NCBI GenBank assembly: GCA_043818555.1
Contig: JBDRFP010000014.1
Location: forward strand, 1 to 5,600
Direction: 5' to 3'
Length of the DNA stretch: 5,600 nucleotides
Source of the DNA: JAUYIW01 sp043818555
Lineage (GTDB): Bacteria > Patescibacteriota > Patescibacteriia > UBA9934
Shown: positions 1 through 5,209 of the stretch, piece by piece
Numbering within the stretch: position 1 is the stretch's first letter
Layout of the letters: the number at the start of each line of letters is the position of its first letter
Made by a program: the position numbers and the translations under genes
Notes under the pieces: model-generated
Told to the model about the DNA's origin: nothing
Database searches by the model: none
What the model saw: only the letters and a program-made list of their open reading frames with translations

Positions 1-1
1 T

Positions 2-1174
2 GGTCGACTGCCGTTGCTGTCAAAGCAGGGATTTACTGGTTCGATCTTTTGCACACCACCAACCAAGTCACTGACTAATATTGTTTTGCAAGACGCTCAG
101 CACTTAATGGCAGACAATAATCATCGCATGAACACTCCAATTTTGTTTGACGCAGATGACGTAAAAGATGTTTACAATCTGATGAAGGTCATGAATTACC
201 ATACTCAGTTTGAGGTAATTCCAGGCGTGAACGTCATGTTGTATGACGCTGGACACATCTTAGGCTCGGCGTTTGCTGTTGTTGATATTGATGCCAAGCA
301 TACAGCCGATTCAAAGGCCCGTAGAATTGTATTTAGCGGAGATATTGGTAACAACGACGTTCCGATTTTGCCGTCGACTGAAAGCATTAGCCACGCGGAC
401 ATTGTTATTTGCGAATCAACATATGGCGATCGCGAACATGAGCCGGTTGATACGCGCATGACAAAACTGCGTGACATGATCAAGGATGTGGTCGGTGGTA
501 ATGGCACTTTACTGATTCCGGCATTTTCCATTGAGCGCACTCAAGAATTGCTCTACGAGCTTGACCGTATGCTTGATGAAAAAATTGTTCCAGGTTGCCC
601 GATATATCTTGATAGTCCGCTTTCCATTAAAGCGACGGAAATTTATCAGGAATTTTCTAATTATCTTCAGTTTGATAGAGATATTTTTACAAGCAAAGAT
701 CGGAATTTCTTTAGTTTTCCAAACTTGCATGTAACCCTCACCGTTGACGCATCAAAGTCAATCAATGAAGATTCTGGAGCAAAGATAATTATTGCCGGCG
801 CTGGAATGATGAATGGCGGGAGAATTTTGCACCACCTAAAGCGATACATCGAGGATTCCAGGTCAGGTATTCTTATTATTGGCTATCAAGCAGAAGGAAC
901 GCTCGGCAGGCAGATTTTTGACGGGCAGAAAAAAGTTCATATTCACCATGAACCATTTGACGTACGAGCCAAGGTTTCAGCGATTGGCGCTTTCTCGGCG
1001 CATGGCGACAGACAGAAATTAAAGCAGTGGTTGCAAACCTGCCAAGAGCCAATTGGGCAGATTTTCTTGGTTCATGGCGATGATAGTGTAAAAGAAAAAT
1101 TTAAAACATATTTAGAAAAAGAGCTTACAGGCGACATTCAGATACCAAAGTATTGGCAGAGCTTTGAGTGGTAG
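2..1174 (+). CDS. MBL-fold beta-CASP ribonuclease, 5' partial
   Basis: Metallo-beta-lactamase/beta-CASP hydrolase of the CPSF73/YSH1-like, RNase J-related group, expected to cleave RNA in the cytoplasm with two zinc ions. The reading frame is open to the left edge; the first residues (GRLPLL) are those that normally follow the HxHxDH zinc motif, so the N-terminal domain lies outside the window and the in-frame TTG at 14 is an internal Leu codon. 390 residues are visible. Seen: the zinc-ligand His in DAGHILGS (254-256), the Asp in FSGDIG (341-343), motif A Glu in ESTYGD (413-415), IPAF and LDSPLS, GMMNGGR, motif B His in FSAHGD (1001-1003) and motif C His in LVHGD (1073-1075). A His at motif C is typical of RNA-acting rather than DNA-acting beta-CASP enzymes. 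The catalytic set looks intact apart from the missing N-terminus. The exact subfamily and RNA substrate cannot be told. It ends in TAG two bases before a cassette promoter. Confidence 0.93.
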   Translation, partial: GRLPLLSKQGFTGSIFCTPPTKSLTNIVLQDAQHLMADNNHRMNTPILFDADDVKDVYNLMKVMNYHTQFEVIPGVNVMLYDAGHILGSAFAVVDIDAKHTADSKARRIVFSGDIGNNDVPILPSTESISHADIVICESTYGDREHEPVDTRMTKLRDMIKDVVGGNGTLLIPAFSIERTQELLYELDRMLDEKIVPGCPIYLDSPLSIKATEIYQEFSNYLQFDRDIFTSKDRNFFSFPNLHVTLTVDASKSINEDSGAKIIIAGAGMMNGGRILHHLKRYIEDSRSGILIIGYQAEGTLGRQIFDGQKKVHIHHEPFDVRAKVSAIGAFSAHGDRQKLKQWLQTCQEPIGQIFLVHGDDSVKEKFKTYLEKELTGDIQIPKYWQSFEW

Positions 1175-1176
1175 GG

Positions 1177-1205
1177 TTGACTTTTTTGTCACATTGAGGC
1201 ATATT
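1177..1205 (+). promoter_or_regulatory. Sigma70-type promoter of the two-gene unit
   Basis: A -35 box TTGACT (1177-1182) and a -10-like CATATT (1200-1205) are separated by 17 bases. Transcription would start near 1212, about 27 bases ahead of the GTG at 1239. The promoter begins only two bases after the upstream nuclease stop, so the small genes have their own start of transcription. The -10 box matches consensus at 4 of 6 positions. Confidence 0.6.
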
Positions 1206-1227
1206 TTGCCCAACCCTCAACCGCACC

Positions 1228-1232
1228 GGAGG
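1228..1232 (+). promoter_or_regulatory. Shine-Dalgarno site fixing a GTG start
   Basis: GGAGG lies six bases before the GTG at 1239-1241. It sits in the nine-base word CACCGGAGG (1224-1232), which recurs exactly at 1564-1572 ahead of the next gene. It rejects the in-frame ATG at 1164, which lies inside the previous gene and upstream of the predicted promoter. Confidence 0.8.
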
Positions 1233-1238
1233 TGCATA

Positions 1239-1505
1239 GTGTCTGAAATCAACCCCAGGTACAGAGTAGTGCTCGAACAGGTGGGTGCCGCGGTCGCTGC
1301 AGCTCATGAAGCCGGCATTCGTGGCAACGAGCTGGCGGCGCGTGCGCTCGACCAGCTCGCGCAGAACAACATCAGGGTGTTCGGTCGTCAGGCCACGGTC
1401 AGGCTGACCGAGCGCAAGCTCGACGGGTCATTCGTGATGCAGGTGCAGGGCACCGAGATGGGCGACCTCGTGGAGGTCACGCTCGTACCCAGGCTGGTCG
1501 CCTAG
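1239..1505 (+). CDS. Small orphan protein, 88 aa, GC-rich
   Basis: I do not recognise this family. The 88-residue product has no signal peptide or membrane segment. Residues 5-45 look helical, with an Ala-rich stretch (about 15-25) and a second helix (about 30-43). Residues 52-86 alternate hydrophobic and polar residues as in two or three beta strands, ending VTLVPRL. The GTG start is chosen from the GGAGG six bases upstream. Codons are strongly GC-rich, with many GCG, CTC and CGT, clearly unlike the AT-richer genes on either side, which suggests a separate origin or strong expression bias. It is the first gene of a two-gene unit; the second gene starts 71 bases after its TAG stop, beyond a hairpin. 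Its C-terminal strand pattern matches that of the second protein. A toxin-antitoxin or small regulatory pair is possible but not supported by any motif seen. Confidence 0.8.
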   Translation: MSEINPRYRVVLEQVGAAVAAAHEAGIRGNELAARALDQLAQNNIRVFGRQATVRLTERKLDGSFVMQVQGTEMGDLVEVTLVPRLVA

Positions 1506-1529
1506 TCGCCAGTTTCTCTGTTGCGTCGT

Positions 1530-1552
1530 CACCCCCACATCCTGTGGGGGTG
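1530..1552 (+). other. Intercistronic GC hairpin
   Basis: Perfect 10-bp inverted repeat: CACCCCCACA (1530-1539) and TGTGGGGGTG (1543-1552) around a three-base loop TCC. No T-run follows, so it is not a canonical intrinsic terminator. It may protect the upstream message's 3' end, partly attenuate read-through, or set the expression ratio of the two genes. The same CACCCCC/GGGGGTG arms form the hairpin at 2847-2872. Confidence 0.75.
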
Positions 1553-1567
1553 AAATCGTCTCACACC

Positions 1568-1574
1568 GGAGGAG
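1568..1574 (+). promoter_or_regulatory. Shine-Dalgarno site fixing an ATG start
   Basis: GGAGGAG lies immediately upstream of the ATG at 1577, with four bases between GGAGG and the start. It favours this start over the in-frame ATG at 1544, which falls inside the hairpin and has no ribosome site. It is part of the word CACCGGAGG shared with the preceding gene. Confidence 0.8.
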
Positions 1575-1576
1575 AA

Positions 1577-1891
1577 ATGAACACTACCGAAATAGTATAT
1601 GCATGCTACCAAGTAGTATGCGGGATTGTGACTACTGACCGCACTCGCCGGAGCGTCACCGGATCGGTGATGTTGCAAAAGCTGATCGGTAATCGCATCG
1701 GCCGGGCGCTTGGGAGTGGTGCTAGTCCGGTTCCCGGACAGGTGATCGACAAGATCAGGGTCGCGGTGATGAGTCCGCGCTCTGACTCGGTCTATTCGAT
1801 CAAGATCTCGGGCATTCCAGGCAAAGATAGTCCAATCACCATGACCATGACTATCAACCTGCGCAAGAAAACAATCAGTAGGGTGCGATGA
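1577..1891 (+). CDS. Small orphan protein, 104 aa
   Basis: I do not recognise this family. The 104-residue product starts at the ATG with a strong Shine-Dalgarno site. Residues 5-18 form a short hydrophobic helix containing two Cys (C10, C15), too short and polar to be a convincing membrane anchor. Residues 27-47 are a Gly/Arg-containing helical stretch. A loop with PVPG follows, and residues 56-95 alternate as beta strands (IRVAVM, YSIKISG, ITMTMTINL) before a basic tail rich in Lys and Arg, which might bind nucleic acid (inference). The strand region aligns without gaps to that of the 88-aa protein upstream, including matched Asp and Gly positions. The gene is less GC-rich than its partner and carries two short perfect inverted repeats (1656-1670 and 1725-1739). 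It ends in TGA, inside a small stem (1878-1900), 25 bases before the terminator hairpin. Confidence 0.72.
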   Translation: MNTTEIVYACYQVVCGIVTTDRTRRSVTGSVMLQKLIGNRIGRALGSGASPVPGQVIDKIRVAVMSPRSDSVYSIKISGIPGKDSPITMTMTINLRKKTISRVR

Positions 1892-1916
1892 AGTCCCTAC
1901 CGCAAAACCGTCTTGA

Positions 1917-1949
1917 CCCCGCGCCAACTGGAGCGGGGCGTTTGTTTTA
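1917..1949 (+). terminator. Intrinsic terminator of the two-gene unit
   Basis: Stem CCCCGC (1917-1922) pairs with GCGGGG (1933-1938), extended by CC/GG across one G-A mismatch, with loop AACT. It is followed by the T-rich CGTTTGTTTTAT. This closes the small-gene unit and also separates it from the convergent FecR-like gene, whose stop lies a few bases beyond. On the minus strand the tail is much less T-rich, so it works best in the plus direction. Confidence 0.8.
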
Positions 1950-1953
1950 TGAG

Positions 1954-2514
1954 TTATTTTGAAAATCCTACCCAATCGTAAAAATCTTTTTCAGAAGATT
2001 GGCTTGGGTTAAAGTCAATAAATTCTGTGGCATAAGGATCAAGCGTGCTCATACGAATTGCCCGAAGGTCAAGAAGTCGGCTCTGATCGCTGTATTGAAC
2101 AGTAGCCAGACCGATAATCGGCGCCACTTCGATTTCGTCCAACCAACTGTAGTGCACAACGCTAACCTGACCTTGGGTGCTAATATTAACCTCGCGAACC
2201 GAAATGTTTGCATTCCCATCAAGCACGATTCTGCCTTGGATAAGCTGGAGGTCGATATTACCTTGGCGTCCATCAACAAGCTTGACTTGTGTATTTTTTG
2301 ATAGGTAGACGGTCGAATTATCGATGTTGAAAACCGCATAGTCGTCCGACGTGGTCATGATTTTTCCGCGTTTGATAATGTCCCCGGTTTGCGTGTTTAT
2401 CGCCGAAAGTTGCGATTCGGTTGCTGTGCGATTGTGGATTAATAACCCGCTGGCAATAATCACAAGCAAAATAATCAAGATTCTTTCAAGTGTGATAAAC
2501 TTACAGGTGTTCAT
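1954..2514 (-). CDS. Membrane-anchored FecR-domain protein
   Basis: 186-residue protein with one N-terminal hydrophobic helix (about residues 12-26) after a short basic start. It is probably an uncleaved anchor, placing the rest outside the cytoplasmic membrane; no lipobox is seen. Residues about 43-140 match the FecR-type beta-rich pattern: GDIIKRG, then MTTSDDYAVFNIDNSTVYLSKNT, then LQLIQGRIVLDG, then a strand series ending near GLATV. Classical FecR passes an iron-siderophore signal to the sigma factor FecI, but the isolated domain also occurs in surface and stress proteins. No FecI-like sigma factor or TonB receptor is present here, so a signalling role is unsupported and a structural or ligand-binding envelope role is equally likely. 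It is divergent from the thioredoxin-like gene. No Shine-Dalgarno sequence precedes its ATG; the AT-rich leader suggests a short or leaderless message. Confidence 0.7.
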   Translation of the reverse strand: MNTCKFITLERILIILLVIIASGLLIHNRTATESQLSAINTQTGDIIKRGKIMTTSDDYAVFNIDNSTVYLSKNTQVKLVDGRQGNIDLQLIQGRIVLDGNANISVREVNISTQGQVSVVHYSWLDEIEVAPIIGLATVQYSDQSRLLDLRAIRMSTLDPYATEFIDFNPSQSSEKDFYDWVGFSK

Positions 2515-2558
2515 AGATAGATATATTCTATCGGATTTAATAAATAAGATCGAATTCT
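2515..2558. promoter_or_regulatory. Divergent promoter region, FecR-like / thioredoxin-like
   Basis: This 44-base AT-rich gap must hold both starts of transcription. On the plus strand TAAGAT (2545-2550) lies eight bases before the ATG at 2559, a leaderless geometry. On the minus strand TAGAAT (2530-2525) lies ten bases before the ATG at 2514. Neither has a good -35 box or a Shine-Dalgarno sequence, so the exact boxes are uncertain. Confidence 0.4.
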
Positions 2559-2816
2559 ATGGCTTTACTTGAGTTCTATGGTGATGGTTGTCCGCATTGT
2601 ATTGAAATGAAACCTTTAGTCGAACGTCTAATTCAAGAAGAAGGTGTGCAGGTTGATGTGCTTGAGGTCTGGGAGAATAAAGAAAATGCAGTTAAAAAGG
2701 ATGAGTACGATACCGGTGTTTGTGGCGGAGTTCCGTTTTTTATAAATACTGACACCAAGGCTGTAATCTGTGGCTCAACAGATTATGAGAGTTTAAAAAA
2801 ATGGGCAGGGAAGTAA
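2559..2816 (+). CDS. Thioredoxin-fold protein with CPHC active site
   Basis: 85-residue cytoplasmic thioredoxin/glutaredoxin-like protein, likely a thiol-disulfide oxidoreductase. The first strand (ALLEFYGDG) leads into the redox motif CPHC (residues 11-14), and the cis-Pro loop GGVPFF places P59 opposite it, as in thioredoxins. CPHC is the dithiol typical of DsbA, but there is no signal peptide, so it should act inside the cell. The length fits a minimal thioredoxin/glutaredoxin fold, with no room for a DsbA helical domain. Two further Cys (C55 just before the cis-Pro loop, and C71) are unusual and could form a second redox pair, bind metal or accept disulfides (inference). The start is the first ATG; no Shine-Dalgarno sequence is present. 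It is a single-gene unit, divergent from the FecR-like gene and convergent with the 319-aa orphan gene. The partner reductase is not in the window. Confidence 0.85.
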   Translation: MALLEFYGDGCPHCIEMKPLVERLIQEEGVQVDVLEVWENKENAVKKDEYDTGVCGGVPFFINTDTKAVICGSTDYESLKKWAGK

Positions 2817-2846
2817 AATTTATTAATTTGTCTGTATAAAACATTG

Positions 2847-2872
2847 CACCCCCGGGCCTGAGCTCGGGGGTG
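2847..2872 (-). terminator. GC hairpin terminator of the 319-aa gene
   Basis: Ten-pair stem: CACCCCCGGG (2847-2856) with CTCGGGGGTG (2863-2872), one G-T pair, loop of six. Read on the minus strand, it lies 22 bases after the stop of the 319-aa gene and is followed by CAATGTTTTATAC, which is moderately T-rich. It sits between two convergent genes and could also stop the thioredoxin-like transcript, though no T-run follows on the plus strand. The outer arms are the same as in the hairpin at 1530-1552. Confidence 0.6.
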
Positions 2873-2894
2873 ACGTCGTAGGTGAGGGAGAGGG

Positions 2895-3854
2895 TCAGGA
2901 GATGGCTCCGTGTTTTCGCGCGATTCTCCTTGCCGCATCCCTGGCATTCTTCCAGGTCGTGGGCTGACCAGACTGTGTTTCCATAATCCTTTTTACCTTG
3001 CTGGCTAGGTTGAAGACGATAAAGGCCTGCAAGGCAATAGCGCCATAACGTTCCTGGTAAGCGACCAGGTAGGCGGCGAGCGTTTGCTCGTCATCGATTT
3101 GGCGCAACTCTCGTACCATTGCAAATAGTAGAGAGAGATTCTGCTGGAGCTCAATGCGCTGACCCAGGTCCTGAGTCAAGCATAGGAGAGGTCTCTGCTC
3201 CATCTGCATGCGCAACTGCAGGTCGAGCCTTTGCTCGAGTACTTGGCTTTGCGGAGCTTCGCTGAACTCTTCTAGCCCTTCCATATCCCATATGTACCCG
3301 CTATATGCCAGGTCAAGCAGGCGGACAATCTGGTAGAAAGAGTCGTCGGTGAGTTCCTTCCAGTTGATGCGCCAGATCATACGGGGTGAAAGCTGTTCGA
3401 GTTCATCGGAACCTGTGAAGTTGTGCACCAGATGAGTTCTTGCCAATACTCTTTGTTTTGACACGCCCCGTTTCAACAGCACTTTGCCAGTGCTTTCGAT
3501 ATTCTCCAATACTATTGGTAGCTCAACATCCTTTATGAGGGCGAGAGCTTCCTCTTTGTCGATTGGTGCGGTTTCGATGAAGAGTACTCTGTCGTTGACC
3601 CCGCATGCTTTGATTGCGGGGTCAGCCAACATGCACTGTTCCTGCATCACCCAAAATTTTCCTGCGCGCGTGAACATCTGTCGAGCAGATGTGTCGCGCT
3701 GGTTGATCGAGTCAGCGATTACCATCTCGAGATCAAAACCAGCATGCGCGAAGTCATAACAGGCGTAGAGTATGTCTCCAAGCAGATCCATCATATTGCG
3801 TGATGGTGGTTGCGTGTTTCGGGATTGCGATAATGAGAGTGACATGCCAAGCAT
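2895..3854 (-). CDS. Orphan protein, 319 aa, Gln-rich helical region
   Basis: I do not recognise this family. ATG at 3854-3852 is chosen because GGAG lies six bases upstream; an upstream in-frame TTG (3899) falls ahead of the predicted transcription start. The product appears soluble and mostly helical. The first 15 residues (SLSLSQSRN, PPSRN) are polar and probably disordered. Residues about 15-90 are helical, and about 90-150 look alpha/beta (VLFIETAP, LPIVLENI). Residues about 203-252 form a Leu/Gln/Arg-rich amphipathic stretch with spacing such as LDLQLRMQMEQR and LGQRIELQQNLSLL. Its look recalls the Gln-rich activator-interacting region I of sigma-54, but no other RpoN domain is present, so this is resemblance only. 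The C-terminus (about 300-317) is basic (ARRIARKHG). The gene is more GC-rich than Era, which lies upstream on the same strand, has its own promoter and ends in TGA before a GC hairpin, so it looks like an autonomous insert. Confidence 0.8.
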   Translation of the reverse strand: MLGMSLSLSQSRNTQPPSRNMMDLLGDILYACYDFAHAGFDLEMVIADSINQRDTSARQMFTRAGKFWVMQEQCMLADPAIKACGVNDRVLFIETAPIDKEEALALIKDVELPIVLENIESTGKVLLKRGVSKQRVLARTHLVHNFTGSDELEQLSPRMIWRINWKELTDDSFYQIVRLLDLAYSGYIWDMEGLEEFSEAPQSQVLEQRLDLQLRMQMEQRPLLCLTQDLGQRIELQQNLSLLFAMVRELRQIDDEQTLAAYLVAYQERYGAIALQAFIVFNLASKVKRIMETQSGQPTTWKNARDAARRIARKHGAIS

Positions 3855-3860
3855 TGCTTT

Positions 3861-3864
3861 CTCC
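3861..3864 (-). promoter_or_regulatory. Shine-Dalgarno site of the 319-aa gene
   Basis: On the minus strand CCCGGAGAAAGCA precedes the ATG; GGAG is six bases from it. It decides between this ATG and the TTG 45 bases further upstream, which has no ribosome site. Confidence 0.75.
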
Positions 3865-3902
3865 GGGTTTGGATTGGGTTTCGTGACAAGGTACGGCAAG
3901 TT

Positions 3903-3931
3903 AAATTAATCAAAAAAGACCCTTTTGTCAA
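3903..3931 (-). promoter_or_regulatory. Promoter of the 319-aa gene
   Basis: On the minus strand a perfect -35 box TTGACA (3931-3926) is separated by 17 bases from TAATTT (3908-3903), a weak -10 box (3 of 6). Transcription would start near 3896, giving a leader of about 42 bases. The -35 box lies 39 bases after the Era stop codon, so this gene need not depend on Era transcription. Confidence 0.6.
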
Positions 3932-3970
3932 GGATCCTTCTGTAAATTTTCATTAATTATGACGATTTTA

Positions 3971-4894
3971 TTACTCAAATCGTTCCACCCAATGCGAGTC
4001 AACTTCCACGTTAAGCTCCAAGAAAATCTTTTCACCGGTTACGGTTTCAAGTTCTTTGCGAGTCGATTGACTGATTTCTTTGATTCCACGTGCTCCTTTG
4101 CCAATAATCATCCTTTTATACCTTTCGTCAGTTGTAAGAACGTCAGCGCCAATGTAGAGTGTGCCGTTTGGCCGTCTTTCAATTTCATTAACCACCACAT
4201 GAACTGAGTAGGGAACTTCTTCACGCAAGCGCAAGAAAAGTTTTTCTCGGATGAGCTCGGCAATTCGTTCTTTTTGGCCCAAGTTTGAGATTTGATTTTG
4301 TTCGTAATAAGGTTCGCCATCGGGTAGATGTTCAAAAATCCAGTCCTTTAATATGTCTAAGTTAGTTCCGTTTAGAGCGGAAAGCTCTACCATGGCATCA
4401 AAATGGTCATCTAAAAGATCGCGGTAAAAGTCAATGTTTCTTTGCGCCGACTTTTCATCAACTTTATTGATTATCAAAAGTTTTGGTTTATCAACGCCTT
4501 CTATCATCTTTAGCGTTTGTTTTTCCTCATTTCCGATTTCTCTGGTTGGGTCAACAACATAAAGCAAGACATCGATGTCTCTTAGTGATTCTCTCACTGA
4601 TTCCAGTAGTTTTTTTGTTAGTTCGTCTTTTGCTTTTTGCATTACTCCTGGAGTATCCACAAAAACTATTTGACCTCGAGGGTCGTGCACTACGCCTTGC
4701 AAAGGCACTCGCGTTGTTTGTGGTTTGGGAGTAGTGATTGCGACTTTTGTGCCAACAAGTGAGTTGAGTAAAGTTGATTTGCCAACGTTTGATCGGCCAA
4801 TAAGTACGGCAAATCCAGATTTAAATGATTCTTCTGTTTTCCCCTCCTTTTCTAAGGAGGGGGTAGGGGTGGTTGTTGTAGTTTCGGAATTCAT
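3971..4894 (-). CDS. era: GTPase Era, 16S rRNA-binding ribosome assembly factor
   Basis: Era binds the 3' end region of 16S rRNA and helps mature the 30S subunit in a GTP-dependent way. All G motifs are visible in the 307-residue product: G1 GRSNVGKS (33-40), G2 TTPKPQTTR (54-62), G3 DTPG (80-83), G4 NKVD (143-146) and G5 SAL (172-174). A C-terminal KH domain follows (about 205-300) with YIGADVLT and the RNA-binding loop IIGKGARGI (263-271; GxxG-type GKGA at 265-268). Length is near the family norm of about 300. The N-terminus is longer than usual: about 26 residues rich in Thr and Pro precede the GTPase core and are encoded by a palindromic repeat. No other ATG, GTG or TTG lies in frame between this ATG and G1, so the extension must be translated. 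No Shine-Dalgarno sequence precedes the start. The stop is TAA. Neighbours on the same strand are orphan cassettes rather than the usual rnc, recO or ybeY partners. Confidence 0.97.
   Translation of the reverse strand: MNSETTTTTPTPSLEKEGKTEESFKSGFAVLIGRSNVGKSTLLNSLVGTKVAITTPKPQTTRVPLQGVVHDPRGQIVFVDTPGVMQKAKDELTKKLLESVRESLRDIDVLLYVVDPTREIGNEEKQTLKMIEGVDKPKLLIINKVDEKSAQRNIDFYRDLLDDHFDAMVELSALNGTNLDILKDWIFEHLPDGEPYYEQNQISNLGQKERIAELIREKLFLRLREEVPYSVHVVVNEIERRPNGTLYIGADVLTTDERYKRMIIGKGARGIKEISQSTRKELETVTGEKIFLELNVEVDSHWVERFE
4841..4873. repeat. REP-like palindromic element inside the era 5' end
   Basis: A perfect 9-bp inverted repeat, CCCCTCCTT (4841-4849) and AAGGAGGGG (4854-4862) with loop TTCT, is followed by a G-rich arm GTAGGGGTGG. 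This layout resembles short interspersed REP/MITE-like repeats that I recall from several bacterial phyla (from memory, not a search). Read in the era frame it encodes PTPSLEKEGK, part of the non-conserved extension. Its hairpin near the start codon could also affect translation. Confidence 0.6.
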
Positions 4895-4902
4895 ATATTA
4901 GG

Positions 4903-4932
4903 AGGATACAGTAGTAATAGGTGAAAGCACAA
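4903..4932 (-). promoter_or_regulatory. Possible era promoter
   Basis: On the minus strand TTGTGC (4932-4927) and TATCCT (4908-4903) are 18 bases apart, and the -10-like box is eight bases before the ATG, which would give a nearly leaderless message. The -35 match is poor (3 of 6) and abuts the hairpin of the upstream gene. Read-through from that gene is the alternative. Confidence 0.3.
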
Positions 4933-4955
4933 GCGTCCTGCCAGGGGCAGGACGC
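4933..4955 (-). terminator. GC hairpin after the 71-aa membrane protein gene
   Basis: Perfect 10-bp inverted repeat GCGTCCTGCC (4933-4942) and GGCAGGACGC (4946-4955) with a three-base loop. It lies 33 bases downstream of the TGA at 4989. The following minus-strand bases (TTGTGCTTTCACC) are only mildly T-rich, so it may be a weak terminator or an RNA-stabilising 3' end. Confidence 0.55.
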
Positions 4956-4988
4956 ACGACGAGTGGCGCGGGCGCAGGTGAACGGGCT

Positions 4989-5204
4989 TCAGCGACCGTC
5001 AGGCTCGTTGCCGTCGGCATCGAGGTCGCTGTTGTCCTCATCCTCCTTGTTCAGGAAGACTCTGATAGCAATATAGAGTCCGAGGGCGCCACCAAGACCG
5101 ATAGTCACCACTTGCCACTTGCCGGTGAGCAACGGGGCTATGAATACGAGCAGGATTGACACGCCAGCTATGATGGCTCCGATGGCGTCCTTTTTCCTTG
5201 TCAT
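4989..5204 (-). CDS. Small two-helix membrane protein, 71 aa, acidic tail
   Basis: I do not recognise a family. The 71-residue product has a short basic start (TRKKD), a first hydrophobic helix (about residues 7-26), a short turn (TGKW) and a second Gly-rich helix (about 30-51), followed by a strongly acidic tail (EDEDNSDLDADGNEPDG). By the positive-inside rule both ends should be cytoplasmic, giving a membrane hairpin. ATG at 5204-5202 is chosen because GGAG lies five bases upstream; an in-frame GTG at 5222 has no ribosome site and sits almost at the predicted transcription start. The tail is very GC-rich compared with era. The gene has its own promoter and hairpin, so it is an independent unit between era and the divergent antiporter gene. 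A role as a small regulator or subunit of a membrane complex is possible, but nothing here shows a partner. Confidence 0.75.
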   Translation of the reverse strand: MTRKKDAIGAIIAGVSILLVFIAPLLTGKWQVVTIGLGGALGLYIAIRVFLNKEDEDNSDLDADGNEPDGR

Positions 5205-5209
5205 GAGAT

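Noticed and set aside
205..849. Several reading frames inside the beta-CASP nuclease gene on both strands
   Set aside because: The nuclease frame carries all the family motifs; the others have no motifs or ribosome sites and are shadows.
1174..1216. GGGTTG/CAACCC inverted repeat flanking the first cassette promoter
   Set aside because: Only six bases with a 31-base gap; likely chance, although an operator role cannot be excluded.
1500..1580. Integron attC site between the two small genes
   Set aside because: The hairpin is a short perfect stem with no GTTRRRY/RYYYAAC core pair, and no integrase is present.
1239..1891. Toxin-antitoxin pair
   Set aside because: Size and pairing fit, but neither protein shows a known toxin or DNA-binding antitoxin motif, and a hairpin separates the genes rather than the usual overlap.
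1529..1975. 148-codon minus-strand reading frame opposite the 104-aa gene
   Set aside because: It spans a hairpin and a terminator, has low-complexity His/Thr-rich composition and no ribosome site; the plus-strand gene has a strong one.
3484..3759. 91-codon plus-strand frame inside the 319-aa gene
   Set aside because: Ser/Ala-rich composition, no promoter or ribosome site, and fully antisense to a gene with both.
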